Shown here one piece after another: positions 22,598-32,896 of a stretch of DNA of 64,000 nt (position 1 is its first letter; every line of letters begins with the position of its first letter). Origin of the DNA: Carposina sasakii (taxonomy: Eukaryota; Arthropoda; Insecta; Lepidoptera; Carposinidae); assembly GCA_014607495.2 (NCBI GenBank), contig CP053165.1, positions 6,442,906-6,506,905 on the forward strand, in the 5' to 3' direction. Made by a program: the position numbers and the translations under genes. The notes beneath the pieces were generated by a model. That model did not search any database. It was not told the origin of the DNA and saw only the letters and a program-made list of their open reading frames with translations.

Positions 22598-23035
22598 TTA
22601 TAAAAACGATGTAAACATTTGATATAACAAAAAGTCATTATTGATAGTGTCATTAGTAAACATTCCAACAAAATTTCTTAAGCTCATACCTCTATACTTA
22701 AAATATAAATACATTATACAATATTCACCACACAGTGATGAAAAGATATTTTGAATAATTTTATTATTATATATCCACATATTAGCATTTCTTTTTAAAA
22801 ATGATAAATGATATCCAGTCGGCTTGCGACCAAAAGAATCAAAGTATTCACCAATACCACTCTTATTAACATAAATTGCTACCCAATGAGATCCAATTTT
22901 TGTATCCGGATCTAAATTAGTAATTAGGTAAATTGGCGCAGCAATGTGCATTGGAATGCGATTAGCAGCAAACACGTTTTGTTCTAGAGAATGATTTATT
23001 TTTTTCAAACATTTTTTTATTTCTAAAGTATTCAT
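22598..23035 (-). CDS. PRO: Polinton adenain-like cysteine protease
   Basis: This 145-residue protein starts at an ATG. The catalytic layout of adenovirus-type proteases is visible: His50 (GSHWVAIY), Asp66 (EYFDSFG), Gln95 and Cys102 (LCGEYC), with exactly seven residues from Gln to Cys as in adenain. In Polintons this enzyme is thought to mature capsid proteins. It is the last gene of the minus-strand run, just downstream of the major capsid gene, and converges on the left TIR gene. No lesion was seen. Confidence 0.9.
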   Translation of the reverse strand: MNTLEIKKCLKKINHSLEQNVFAANRIPMHIAAPIYLITNLDPDTKIGSHWVAIYVNKSGIGEYFDSFGRKPTGYHLSFLKRNANMWIYNNKIIQNIFSSLCGEYCIMYLYFKYRGMSLRNFVGMFTNDTINNDFLLYQMFTSFL

Positions 23036-23119
23036 GATTTCGCCGTAGACATGTGTATTTTCTTACATTTACAGGTATTATAAGAATAGTAAAACATACA
23101 TTCAGTTTTATAAAGTAAT

Positions 23120-24433
23120 TTAGCTACTGTAATCTACATTAACATTTCTATTTTTATCTATTTCTATTACATTATCAAATTCAGCATACACAATACAGTT
23201 AATTGTTTGTGTCAATGGAGTTTCGAATCTCACTTCTAACCTTACACAACCATGTCTAATAAGATTCCAATGTGCTGTTGAATTAGCTGACAAGTCTGGT
23301 GTCAAGTCAAAAGCTAGTAAACAATAACCTTTGGGATATCGATCTCTAGATATACCGTTCCCGTTATTTAAGAAATGAATACCAGTTCCTGAGAAAAGAG
23401 TATGATATGCAGAAGTATATAGATTGTTACTGAAAACAGGTTGTAAAGCTTTAGAAGGGATTTGCATTCCATCGATATACAAGCTGAACGTGTTTATTCC
23501 ATAGTTTTCAAAATCGTAAGGGTTTTTGGAAAAACTACCATTAAAAGCAGTATTATCAACAAATCCTATTATACATCTTTTTGGTACTTGACCAAGAAAT
23601 ACATTATCTAAAGTATTACCCTGTACACCTGAAGGTATAGTCAAAACTTTTACTTCAGCTCGTGTTATTGGGTACTTAGCAGTGGTTGATGATAAAACTT
23701 TTTGATGTGCAAGAAGTACTGATGGATTAATTCGGGCTTTACGGATCATAAGAGTAGCATCAATAATAGTGACTTTTAGCTTAACATCACTAGGTTGACA
23801 CAGAAGATTAAAGGCATCTCTGGAGCGAACTAATTTTACACCCATCTCTACACCATTAATTAAAAATTTTTCTTGATTAAATATATCACCATGTAAGTGA
23901 CCCATCATTTCTACCTCTTTACTATCTTTTATAAACTTTTGTCTTTCGATAAAACCTTTGTTTCCATCATCAGTAGCATTCATTTTCCCAGCAGTATCTT
24001 CATACCATAAACCACAAGTTAGATGAGATTGTTTTGCTGGTGGAGAGTAATTTAATAAAGTCTCTATATATGATCGGTATCCATAGGTATTGTTAGGGGG
24101 AGATATAAGTTTTTGATTTAAATATACATCAAGTTGACTAAAAAGTGAATGCAGCCAATTATTCACCGGAGCTACATTAGTATTTGGTGCTAGAGGTGTT
24201 AGATCCTGGTTTACCACCTTTACTTTGACATGGATTAAAGTATGAGATAGATCAATATAGTCATCACCAGTTCCAGGTATTTGAAACTCAATGGGACCAT
24301 CATCATTTAAAGACGAAATCGGTTTGTAATGAATCCACTGACCACTTTCAATACTAGTTTGAGTAGCTGGTAGTGCAAATAGATCTAATTCAGACTTAAC
24401 GCATTCACATGAATTATTATGTAAAAATGACAT
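23120..24433 (-). CDS. MCP: Polinton major capsid protein (double jelly-roll)
   Basis: About 437 residues, starting at the ATG at 24433 (MSFLHNNSCECV), one base after the stop of the upstream gene. Polinton MCP landmarks are visible: SGQWIHYKPIS near the start, IEFQIPGTGDDYIDLSHT, NNWLHSLFSQLDVYLNQ, YGYRSYIETLLNYS, and a late FDLTPDLSANSTAHWN followed by IRHGCVRLEVRF. These match the double jelly-roll capsid family shared with adenovirus hexon-like proteins and virophages. Together with the protease and ATPase it implies a virion-forming ancestor. The frame is intact. Confidence 0.9.
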   Translation of the reverse strand: MSFLHNNSCECVKSELDLFALPATQTSIESGQWIHYKPISSLNDDGPIEFQIPGTGDDYIDLSHTLIHVKVKVVNQDLTPLAPNTNVAPVNNWLHSLFSQLDVYLNQKLISPPNNTYGYRSYIETLLNYSPPAKQSHLTCGLWYEDTAGKMNATDDGNKGFIERQKFIKDSKEVEMMGHLHGDIFNQEKFLINGVEMGVKLVRSRDAFNLLCQPSDVKLKVTIIDATLMIRKARINPSVLLAHQKVLSSTTAKYPITRAEVKVLTIPSGVQGNTLDNVFLGQVPKRCIIGFVDNTAFNGSFSKNPYDFENYGINTFSLYIDGMQIPSKALQPVFSNNLYTSAYHTLFSGTGIHFLNNGNGISRDRYPKGYCLLAFDLTPDLSANSTAHWNLIRHGCVRLEVRFETPLTQTINCIVYAEFDNVIEIDKNRNVNVDYSS

Positions 24434-24434
24434 T

Positions 24435-24893
24435 TTATAAATCACCAAATATATCTTTATGATTTATATTTTTCTTTTTAGCTTTTTGCACTGTTCTCTG
24501 CTTTACAATTGGTGAGTAACTGAGGTTACCAACACGATGTTTTTTATTTTTATATCCCGAACCCATCATTGCTCGCTCAATCTTTTCATCAGCTTTTCTT
24601 TTCAAGGTAGTCGTTGCATCTCTAAATCTGCTTTGAACCGAATCGTTCATGGGTTTTGCACTAATCATATCTGATAAAATCCCTACTCCAGCATTTAGCG
24701 CCTCTTTTCCGACAGCCTTTGCGCCACTTGTTAGTAAAGGTAAAACTGATCGAAATAAACCACCTAAAAAACTTCCAATTCCATGTCCTTGCTGGTAAGG
24801 TGCTCCTTTATAAATGATACCCATACCAGATCCCGCTTGATGTGTATAGTAGTTTTCATATGGACAAATATTATAATCGTATTTAGGATACAT
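24435..24893 (-). CDS. Small Polinton structural-type protein
   Basis: This 152-residue protein sits between the penton-like and major capsid genes, and its stop is one base from the MCP start. It has a Tyr-rich N-terminus, a glycine-rich amphipathic segment (HGIGSFLGGLFRSVLPLL, residues 37-54) and a Lys/Arg-rich C-terminal half (RKADEKIERAMM, GYKNKKHRVG). A hydrophobic helix followed by a basic tail resembles the adenovirus pVI/pX-like minor proteins, and Gly-rich sites could be protease targets. That comparison is by layout only. No lesion. Confidence 0.6.
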   Translation of the reverse strand: MYPKYDYNICPYENYYTHQAGSGMGIIYKGAPYQQGHGIGSFLGGLFRSVLPLLTSGAKAVGKEALNAGVGILSDMISAKPMNDSVQSRFRDATTTLKRKADEKIERAMMGSGYKNKKHRVGNLSYSPIVKQRTVQKAKKKNINHKDIFGDL

Positions 24894-24901
24894 TTTTATA
24901 T

Positions 24902-25663
24902 TTATCTACGTTTAAAATGTAGTTTAACACAGGTTGTTCCGAATTGGAATGGAATGTTTTCACCAGTGCTTGTTCTTATATCAATTTCTATTGTGTCAAA
25001 CTCTCTCCGCATAACTGGCACATAGTGTGGTGGAGAAAAAACATGCATCTTATTCGATCCATAAATATATTTGGCAGGATCTAGTGATATATTTCTCAGT
25101 AATGGACACATGACATCACCTACTATTTGTGGTTCTATTATGTCACAGTAGACATATAACTGTGATGTTAATCCCAAATACAAGTTAGCAGGGAATTTTC
25201 CTGTTCTTTTTGAAGCAATGTTAGTATATGGATCAAATCCAAGTTGAAGACTTAATATGGGTGAGAATTCTAATGAAACTAATTGGTTATTATCTTGAGT
25301 TAGAGTAACATATTTGGATAGTTTATCATATCGCAATTTGAACGTTTCTTTTGCATTTAATACAGTCAATACATCATTAATATTTTCATAACTGGAGGCG
25401 GGTATGTGACTTTTGTAAGTTACCAGAGACGGTGATAACTCATTTGGAACTGTCATTCTTTTTTTAATATACATTATATTTTGATTTTCTTGGACAGTAA
25501 ACATAGTACAAGGATATTGAAATTCTACTAGTCCAACTGACCATTCTCCTTCTAATTTAATGGGTTTAGGCAGTTTAGTTGAAAAATTTGCAGTTTTATT
25601 ATGCGGAAAGTATTTCATTGAACTGTTGCTAGGTAAAGTTAAATAAAAACTATCATTAGTCAT
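24902..25663 (-). CDS. Polinton penton-like minor capsid protein
   Basis: This 253-residue protein starts at an ATG. The opening (MTNDSFYLTLPSNSSM, FPHNKTANFSTKLPKPI) and the following LEGEWSVGLVEFQYP match the conserved N-terminus of Polinton minor capsid proteins, predicted to be single jelly-roll penton subunits. The C-terminus contains SPPHYVPVMRREFDTIEI and NIPFQFGTTCVKLHF, also typical. Its start overlaps the end of the integrase frame by 8 bp. It is likely to form the five-fold vertices. Intact. Confidence 0.82.
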   Translation of the reverse strand: MTNDSFYLTLPSNSSMKYFPHNKTANFSTKLPKPIKLEGEWSVGLVEFQYPCTMFTVQENQNIMYIKKRMTVPNELSPSLVTYKSHIPASSYENINDVLTVLNAKETFKLRYDKLSKYVTLTQDNNQLVSLEFSPILSLQLGFDPYTNIASKRTGKFPANLYLGLTSQLYVYCDIIEPQIVGDVMCPLLRNISLDPAKYIYGSNKMHVFSPPHYVPVMRREFDTIEIDIRTSTGENIPFQFGTTCVKLHFKRR

Positions 25664-26747
25664 GTTTGTTTTTTAAGCTAGAAGCTAAAATCCAACTATT
25701 AAACTTATTTGGATAACCTTTCCACTTCACATACAATTCAGTTCTGCGACCAGAGTAACGAGTACGTAGTATTTTATCAATTTTAAATTCCGTAGTGGGG
25801 TCATAATTAACTTTTTGTAATTCTTTTTCATAGAAAGTTCCAGTTATATTTTCATGCTGTAAATCTTTTAATGTGTAAACTACCCAAGGAGATCTGTATA
25901 CAACTGAAGTTATGATAAATATTTCATCACTCCAATTGGTTTCATAACCTTTTTGAAAAATGTGTTTATGTTTAGTTATTCTTACATAATCACCAACCTT
26001 AAATTTAGGTTCATTCGTAATGTTGGATGACTCACTTTGCTTTTTTCCATATAAATTTTGCCAAACTGTCATAATATTATTAGAATTAACATCACATGGT
26101 CTCATTTTGATACTTCTATGAAAACTATGATTATACGAATGAAGCAAATCCTGCAAAATATCAATATATCGATAGGTATTGTTATGAGTAAAGTAGCGCC
26201 ACATTTTCATTTTGAGCGTCCTTTGAAATCTCTACTATACTTGCTTTAATGTCAGGGTTATTGGTTGTGTAGTAATTAATGTTATAGCTCTTAATAAACT
26301 GTTTACATCTTTAGATATAAATTCAGTACCCTTATCTGATTGTAAATGTCTAGGAGTTGCTTTGGCTTCAAGAAAAATATCAGTGAAACATTTTTTTATA
26401 GTAGTGGAATTTTTTTGAGGGATAGCTCGAGCAAATGCATATTTACTAAAAACATCAATTACACATAAAATATATTTATTACCATCATTATATTCGCTAT
26501 ATGTTCTTAAATCACTTAGATCAGCTTGCCAGAGTTCATTAAGATTAGACAATATGTATTTGTTTCTAGGAAAACGACGTTGGACAGGTTTATGTAAAGT
26601 GTACGTTTCTTGAGACTCCAACCATTTTTTTGTTTCCTTTCTAGTGAGTTTAGTTTTCATAGCTTCTGCTAGTTTATTCAAACTACTATAACCAGCAGGA
26701 TTGGATACATCGTAGTAAATGTTATGAATTTCTAATAAGGGGTCCAT
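25656..26747 (-). pseudogene. INT: Polinton retroviral-type integrase with chromodomain, frameshifted
   Basis: The N-terminal part (26235-26747, ATG at 26747) carries the first two catalytic aspartates (ELWQADLSDLRTY and HLQSDKGTEF) of the DDE core. The C-terminal part (25656-26210, other frame) continues after the core and ends in a chromodomain (FKIDKILRTRYSGRRTELYV, KWKGYPNKFNSWILASSL). Two small indels near 26280 and 26225 break the frame around the third catalytic acidic residue. In the family this enzyme inserts the element and makes 6-bp duplications; the chromodomain may guide it to modified histones. This copy cannot make the full protein. Confidence 0.83.
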
Positions 26748-26899
26748 TTCTTCCAATCGATTTTCCTTTTTACTTTTTGTTTACCGATCGTATCACTATC
26801 GCTTGAATGCGAATTGGTATTTTTTGGTGTAAAGTTTAACTCTTCATTCATTGGAGTTACAGTTTTGAAGCTATTTTCATAATCTGGAGTTTTAGACAT
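26732..26899 (-). CDS. Short hypothetical frame upstream of integrase
   Basis: A 55-codon ATG frame starts at 26899, with an acidic/Ser-rich middle and a basic end (KVKRKIDWKKW). It overlaps the integrase start by about 16 bp in another frame. It may be a real small gene or a displaced N-terminus of the integrase. No domain was recognised. Confidence 0.3.
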   Translation of the reverse strand: MSKTPDYENSFKTVTPMNEELNFTPKNTNSHSSDSDTIGKQKVKRKIDWKKWTPY

Positions 26900-26960
26900 T
26901 ACATTTATAAATGTCGCTCTTCTTGGATTACCTATGTAACTCAGGGTACTCCTAACTCTT

Positions 26961-27536
26961 TTAATGCTTTAGCGAACTCGGTCCAACCACGGGTGAACTA
27001 TGTTTAAGTGGTCTCATGACATCGTTAAACAAGTCGACAATATTACTTTTATGAACTTCTTTATTATTAATAAAAACTGTACCTTGATGATCCCAGCGTA
27101 GTTTTTCTTTATTTTTCAAAAGTATGTCTAATAAAAGTTCACCCTTCTGTCTATATGATTTTGGTATAAATTGAAGCAATTGTGATTTAACGTAATATTC
27201 ACCTACACCCGTACTGTCTTCCTTGGTTAAAGTCTGTTTGACATCTGAGGTTGGTTCTAACTTTACATGTTCTTTTCTTTCGTTTTCGGGTTCATCGTAA
27301 GACACTATAGGTATCTCTAATGGTTTTCGATCCTTTCCGATAAAATACAAATATCTTTGTAGAGATTGTAAATAAAGTGACCACTTTTCTCTATCTTCCA
27401 ATTTTGTATTTAAAACTTTTTGCATCTCTTCGTCAAGGTGTGATAAATTATTATTAGCATTACTATTATTGTTACCATTTTTTAGTTTCTCTATTACTTC
27501 TGGTTCTATTAATATCATTTTCTTTGCATTTTCCAT
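26961..27536 (-). pseudogene. Conserved Polinton protein of unknown function, C-terminus frameshifted
   Basis: This 191-residue frame from an ATG has an Asn-rich patch near residues 20-30, a charged middle, and a C-terminal SYRQKGELLLDILLKNKE then WDHQGTVFINNKEVHKSNI segment that I associate with a widespread uncharacterised Polinton protein. That protein usually ends in a W-x-E-F...LGVP tail. Here the tail is present just downstream (about 26940-26985) in another frame, so a one- or two-base indel near 26985 has replaced the last residues. Position between ATPase and integrase is typical. Function unknown. Confidence 0.6.
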
Positions 27537-27545
27537 TATTTAAAA

Positions 27546-27872
27546 TTACTTCACAAACGAACCTAGTAGAGCACTTAAAACTGAACCGAGAATAATAGGC
27601 AAAAATGCTCCACCTTTTTGAATAATATATGTTTTCTGTATTTGTTTTTTTCCCTTTGATATTAGTTTCCTTAGAATATTTTTATATTTACCAAGTTTCT
27701 GCTTTTTATTTTCTGGTAATGGAATCTTTCCTAATAAAACGTTATAAATACACTCACAGATGCAATTTATCTCCTTATCGTTGCAAGCTATTAATAATGC
27801 ATTCCTAAATTTTGGTTTAAGTATGTGCAATGCTCTTAAAAATTCTACATGTGTCTTTACTTTGCCTTTCAT
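27546..27872 (-). CDS. Small basic Polinton protein with C-terminal hydrophobic helix
   Basis: This 108-residue protein starts at an ATG. Its N-terminal helical half (FLRALHILKPKFRNALLIAC, CICECIYNVLLGKIPL) is followed by a Lys-rich linker and a QKGGAFLPIILGSVLSALLG segment near the end. Similar short proteins with a GG-FLP hydrophobic tail recur in Polintons. The GGx site could be cut by the adenain-like protease, releasing a membrane-active peptide; that is inference. It lies 4 bp from the ATPase gene. Intact. Confidence 0.6.
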   Translation of the reverse strand: MKGKVKTHVEFLRALHILKPKFRNALLIACNDKEINCICECIYNVLLGKIPLPENKKQKLGKYKNILRKLISKGKKQIQKTYIIQKGGAFLPIILGSVLSALLGSFVK

Positions 27873-27876
27873 TGTC

Positions 27877-28527
27877 CTATAATAACCGTTTTTGATTGTG
27901 TGATGTTGTATTTATACCTTTTTTAGGGATGTAACATATCGTATACTCATCTGGAAAAATAAGAGTTTTAAAACGATGCACATCATCTGTATTTTGTTTT
28001 AAATCAATCATTAAATACCCATGAGATTTATTTGTAGCATCCCTATATGCCTCTTCAACGAACTTTGGATTTTCAGGTACAAGTTGACGAGCAAGATAAC
28101 GTATTTGTGTTTTATCGCGTGGATTTTTAAAGTAAACAATGTAGCTGGAGTTCAATGATATGTCACGTTGCCCCTTTCCTTGATGAAATATGTTTTGGGT
28201 AATGTAAAATACACTAAGATTACGGTGATGGCTTCCTTTTGTAAATATATCTACTATGCGCCCATCGGACTCTCTCATGAGATCGTCAATAATAATAAGT
28301 TGTGGATATTTCCCATCAAACATATTCAAGTTAGGTATTCCTTGATGGTAAGTTACATTATTCAAATTATATAGTGGTTGCATTTCATCATAACACCATA
28401 TAACGTCACTAAATTCTTGATTGCAAATTTTTTTCATATTCTTAATAAAGTTACAAACAAAGTTGGACTTTCCACAACCACTGGGACCACCAACTATAGT
28501 TGTAAATGGGTGCTCAAAATGAATCAT
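27877..28527 (-). CDS. ATP: Polinton genome-packaging ATPase (FtsK/HerA type)
   Basis: A 216-residue P-loop ATPase from an ATG. Walker A is GPSGCGKS at residues 14-21 and Walker B is QLIIIDDLM near 76-84, followed by SHHRNLSVFYITQNIFHQGK, the sensor-like segment of the A32-like packaging ATPases. In related viruses this motor pumps DNA into the capsid. It lies between the polymerase and the small structural genes. No lesion was seen. Confidence 0.9.
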   Translation of the reverse strand: MIHFEHPFTTIVGGPSGCGKSNFVCNFIKNMKKICNQEFSDVIWCYDEMQPLYNLNNVTYHQGIPNLNMFDGKYPQLIIIDDLMRESDGRIVDIFTKGSHHRNLSVFYITQNIFHQGKGQRDISLNSSYIVYFKNPRDKTQIRYLARQLVPENPKFVEEAYRDATNKSHGYLMIDLKQNTDDVHRFKTLIFPDEYTICYIPKKGINTTSHNQKRLL

Positions 28528-28814
28528 ACTTTTAGTTTACAAAGAACGTCTTTACTGTGTAACCATTTATAATGATATGTTCAATAGTTAGCAACGCATA
28601 TAATTATATTTAACTTATTATAAATTAGATTACATTAATATAGTTACTTATTACTATTCATACAAACATATAGATACAGTTTAAATATAAAACATCATTC
28701 TCATTACAACAGATTATTATCATTACTAACAACATACACTTACTTAACTTAAATTACAAAACTTTTTTTTTTCTAACAAGAAGTATGAGTATTCAAATGA
28801 GTATTAACTTATCA
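28528..28814. other. Spacer between ATPase and polymerase genes
   Basis: AT-rich, no coding potential. It probably holds the 3' end of the polymerase transcript and the promoter of the ATPase run. Confidence 0.5.
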
Positions 28815-31800
28815 CTAATTATCCCTTAATTTATAATGACCCCAAGCCAGAGTATCTGTAGAATTCGGTATAATATACCTTTTACTGTCGTTGTATGATA
28901 AACATATTTTATTTATTTTTTGCGTAAATATAATATGTTTTACACTCTTAAATCTGTACATTTCTGCAAGTTGAACGTCTTTATTAAATAAACAGGATTT
29001 ATACTTATCCATGTTTAAGTTTTTTTGAACACTTTTGTTGACACCTTTAGCTTTAGTGATGGTTCTATCTTCTACTCTCATTGCATACATTTTTGATCGT
29101 AATCCAACAAACTCAGTAAAGATTTTTCCATTATTTTCATCTTTAAAAAATCCTAATTTCTTCTTATTTATTTGTGGGAATTCAAAAGCATTGTTATGAG
29201 GATAGTCTGATGTGTCAAAATAGCCAGTCAGATCTGGTTTTATTTGTTTATAAAAATCTTCACAATAAATTTGATACACTAAGCTATCTGTATCTGTGTA
29301 TAATAGTTTAAGATCAGAAAATTTTCGTTTCATATAATTGTAATGAAAATCATACATCAAAGTTTTTGATATGTCTAATATGCAAAATCCTAAATATATT
29401 GGTTTTATTAAAATACAACTTTGTTTTGCGTAGCTGCACAGCAACTAAATTTTCTGAGAAAATTGCGAGACTATGAAATTCTGGACGAGCAATTAGACTT
29501 TGAGCACCCTGAATTTTACCATGATTTTCCCAATGCATTAACAATTTTACATTAACACGCTTCTCTATATTTTCCATAGTCTTACCAAATATTGAGTTGT
29601 TCATCAATTTGTAAAAATCTTTCTCAAAATCTGATGTAGCAACTGTACGAAGTTGAGTATTTAACTCAATATATGTTTTCAACCATGGAGCCTGCTTAAA
29701 TTTTAGTACTCGATGAACTTTTGTCACCTGCATACCTATTGTTTACATTGTAAAAGATTTCTATAGTGAATAATATAATTTTTCTTCTTATTTAAATTGA
29801 GTATTAATCTGAAATCTTTTGTGCCTCCAATACAGATATTCTCTGGACATAGTGGAAAGTCAGAATGAGAATCGTGTAAAGAGTCAGGGTACTCTAAGTC
29901 TACTTCTAAAATATACCCGATATCAGAATCAATTGGCACGTCATAATTTGTATTAAGCTCACTCCATTCAAAATTAGATAATGGTAAATATTGCGACATT
30001 GCCCACCCATATAAATTGTTAGCATCAAGGTAAGTTAAATATGAATTTGGTTCCTCCCTAGAATACTCACTCATGTATGGATTATTTGCTTTAGCGTAGC
30101 GATTACTACATTGCGATATACCACCCCTAATACCTGATTTTATGAATGCAACTTTATCGAAATCTGTAAGTAATTCTATATTAATCTTAGTATACTTTAA
30201 CATTCCATCCCAACTTAATCCTGGCGCTGTATAATAATGAGCTGGATCTAAATCATAGGTTTTTATACAAACGTTTCTAAAATTTTCAAATATATCGCTT
30301 AACAGCATTACATCTACTTTTAAATATAGGTCGGAGTAATCACTCATAGTTTTACACTGGAAATGAGACCACACTTTTTGTGCATAACTATAATCATTCT
30401 CAGAAATACTATCTCCAGTAAGAGTACTGTAAAAGTTATCAATAGTTGGTAATGATGTTAATTTTAATGAATCAAACGATGTCATGTACTCATAGGGATA
30501 AACACCTTTTCTCTTTAAAAGGTTAAAATCGTTTTCACATGGATATTGTTTTCTAAGTTCATGAATTGTGAGTTATCTAAATTCTTAACTAAAGAATCTA
30601 AACTACTAGACAAAAATTTAAAAGAATCAATAAATCTTACACTAATATTTTTACCATTCACTTTCAGAACTTTTGAGAAAGATATATACTTCTCTTTATT
30701 TTGCGGGATTATTTGAACTTCACCATCAACAAAATTTAGAGCGTGTACTATAAAATGTGCATCATAATTACTTAATTGTGTAGAATTACAGGTATAAACG
30801 AATTTTTTCTATATTTATTACTACATTGCTCATGAGATACACCAACGAAAAAGCCTGTCAACCAATCATGATCAACATATTTTTCTGAAACTATAGTCCT
30901 TTCACAAATATAACAAATGGATGATTTTTCAACATTTATTTTATCTCGTTCCGTAAGTGGAATCGGACATTTTTGGTAACTAGTTTTGTTACAAATGATC
31001 CTGATGTCTTCATACAATTTGTTCATAAAAACGAGAGCACAATTTTCACCTGTATAGGTAACATATTTTGATAATCTGTCGTCGTATGAACATTTAATAT
31101 AATAACCAAAACTGTATACGCTATGTACTTGAACGTTATCAGTCGATGATTTCTCTGGATCATTAGAACATGATTTTATTGGTTTTAAAAATGACTCAAA
31201 ATCTGCATAAACCACGAATGGAACTCTTAGTTTACGATCAAAATTTTCAAATTTAATTTATCATTTGGTACATTCTCACCCCACCAATTTTTTCTGTTTA
31301 TATTAGTATTGGGAAGATCTGTACGAACATGAGTACAGTCATTCATTTTATGATTAGAAAGTCGTTCCTCGGAGCTAAAATGAATGAGACAACCATCACA
31401 TATATAAATAGCACTATTATGTGATGTAATTTGTTTGGATACTAAACGAGATAAATTTTTTATGTAACAATAGTGACCATTATTATCATTCGATATGTAT
31501 ACAAATTTACATGATTTGGTTTGTATGATTTAGTAAAATATAATGGACCAATTACTGTATGAGCTTTTGTAGTTGCATTGTATTCTAACCCGAAGACATT
31601 AATACTAATATTATTTAAAGACTCAACTTTGTGTACATCTTTTAACTTTACCGGAAATGCATACCATTAAAGTTAAGTTTATGTTGAAATTTTGCGTATG
31701 AACTAACTCGATCAGTATGTACAGTTACAGGATACAATGCTGATAGTAAAGCCCATTTTAAACAGTATACATCTGAATTTTTTACATTAATTATAGCTTT

Positions 31801-32756
31801 TTTCGCACTTATATCACGAGGTAAAACTATGAAAGATGATCCTCGAAGAGGTTTGAATTTATTAATATTCATATCTAAGCTAATAACATTCTTAATACTC
31901 CAACCACTATCTTTTGCTTCAAATTCAGTGATTCTATTTGAAATTGTTTTTTGCAAAGAGTCAAGAAATATATCAAAATCATCGGATCCACTCAAAATAA
32001 AGTTAGTGGTTTGAAAATCAAAACGTTTGTTAAATTTTTTGTCTCCTGAACAAAATGAGCATGTAAAATAAAGTTAACTTTGAATGTCGTTAAATTAGCA
32101 ACGCTTTCGTTAATTAGGTGAATTAATGTATTTCTGACTATTCAAAAAAATCTCAAACGTCATGAGACTATCGCAATTAGCTGGAGGAGTTATTTTAAAT
32201 GTATAAACTCTCTTACCAAAGGCAGTTTCAATTAATTTTACATTAGGAAAATCTATATGCAAATGGAAGGCGTTATTTTTATGTACATTACTCCTTAAAT
32301 GGTTGGTTAAATACCTTTTCTTAACAGAAATATTACATATCGTACATTCTGTCATTTCATTATCCTTAATGTTGACACTGGAGGGTTCTGAAGTAGAGGG
32401 ACCACTAAGCCGTCGTCTTTTTGTTGTAGCACCCTGGAGGCTGTCGTCAGCGGTGTGTTTTAAACCTCTGCCGATCTGAACCCGAACCCCATCACTGTTA
32501 AAAAAAGAAAATGTTTTACACCTGTATAAACTGGTAGTATATTAGTAGTTAGACATTGAATTATAAAAAATACTTACGTTTTCTCAAAATCTTCAACGAG
32601 TTCATATAAGAATTTGTCAAAGTATGGGTCAAATACCTCAACAAACTCTGCATGTTGACATTTATCAACAAGCTCTTCATTATGCGAACAATCCATGGAA
32701 CAAACATCTGTTTCACTTGGCGCAAAAAATACACTAACGCACTTGTTTTCCGACAT
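28815..32756 (-). pseudogene. POLB: Polinton protein-primed DNA polymerase B, spliced 5' end, many frameshifts
   Basis: Exon 1 (32578-32756) starts at an ATG and ends at a donor GTAAGT. An 83-bp intron (32495-32577) ends TTTTTTTAACAG. Exon 2 joins in frame and runs through a CxxC...H zinc-finger-like segment (32110-32355). Broken frames follow: the conserved N-terminal module with NKFKPLRGSSF (31648-31995), Exo I YADFES (30772-31215), polymerase motif A YLDANNLYGWAMSQYLP (29736-30485), motif B KLMNNSIFGKTMEN (29350-29733) and motif C YTDTDS (28815-29444). At least five indels separate them, near 32115, 31650-31250, 30530, 29735 and 29400. In the family this enzyme replicates the element using a terminal protein. 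Confidence 0.88.
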
Positions 32757-32777
32757 TTTGTTAAGTAATAACACTGT

Positions 32778-32792
32778 AAGTACTACGTGCTC
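32778..32792. promoter_or_regulatory. Promoter-like motif upstream of the polymerase gene
   Basis: AAGTACTACGTGCTC, identical to the motif before both TIR genes, ends 22 bp from the polymerase ATG at 32756 but on the opposite sense strand. It lies just outside the right TIR, so it is not a by-product of TIR duplication. Confidence 0.5.
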
Positions 32793-32896
32793 TCCGATCC
32801 TGTTGTACTGACTGACTTAATTTGACGACTTCGTATACTATATATTAGAACCAATTTCGTTAACGACTATGACTAACTCTTCATTAGTATTAATAC

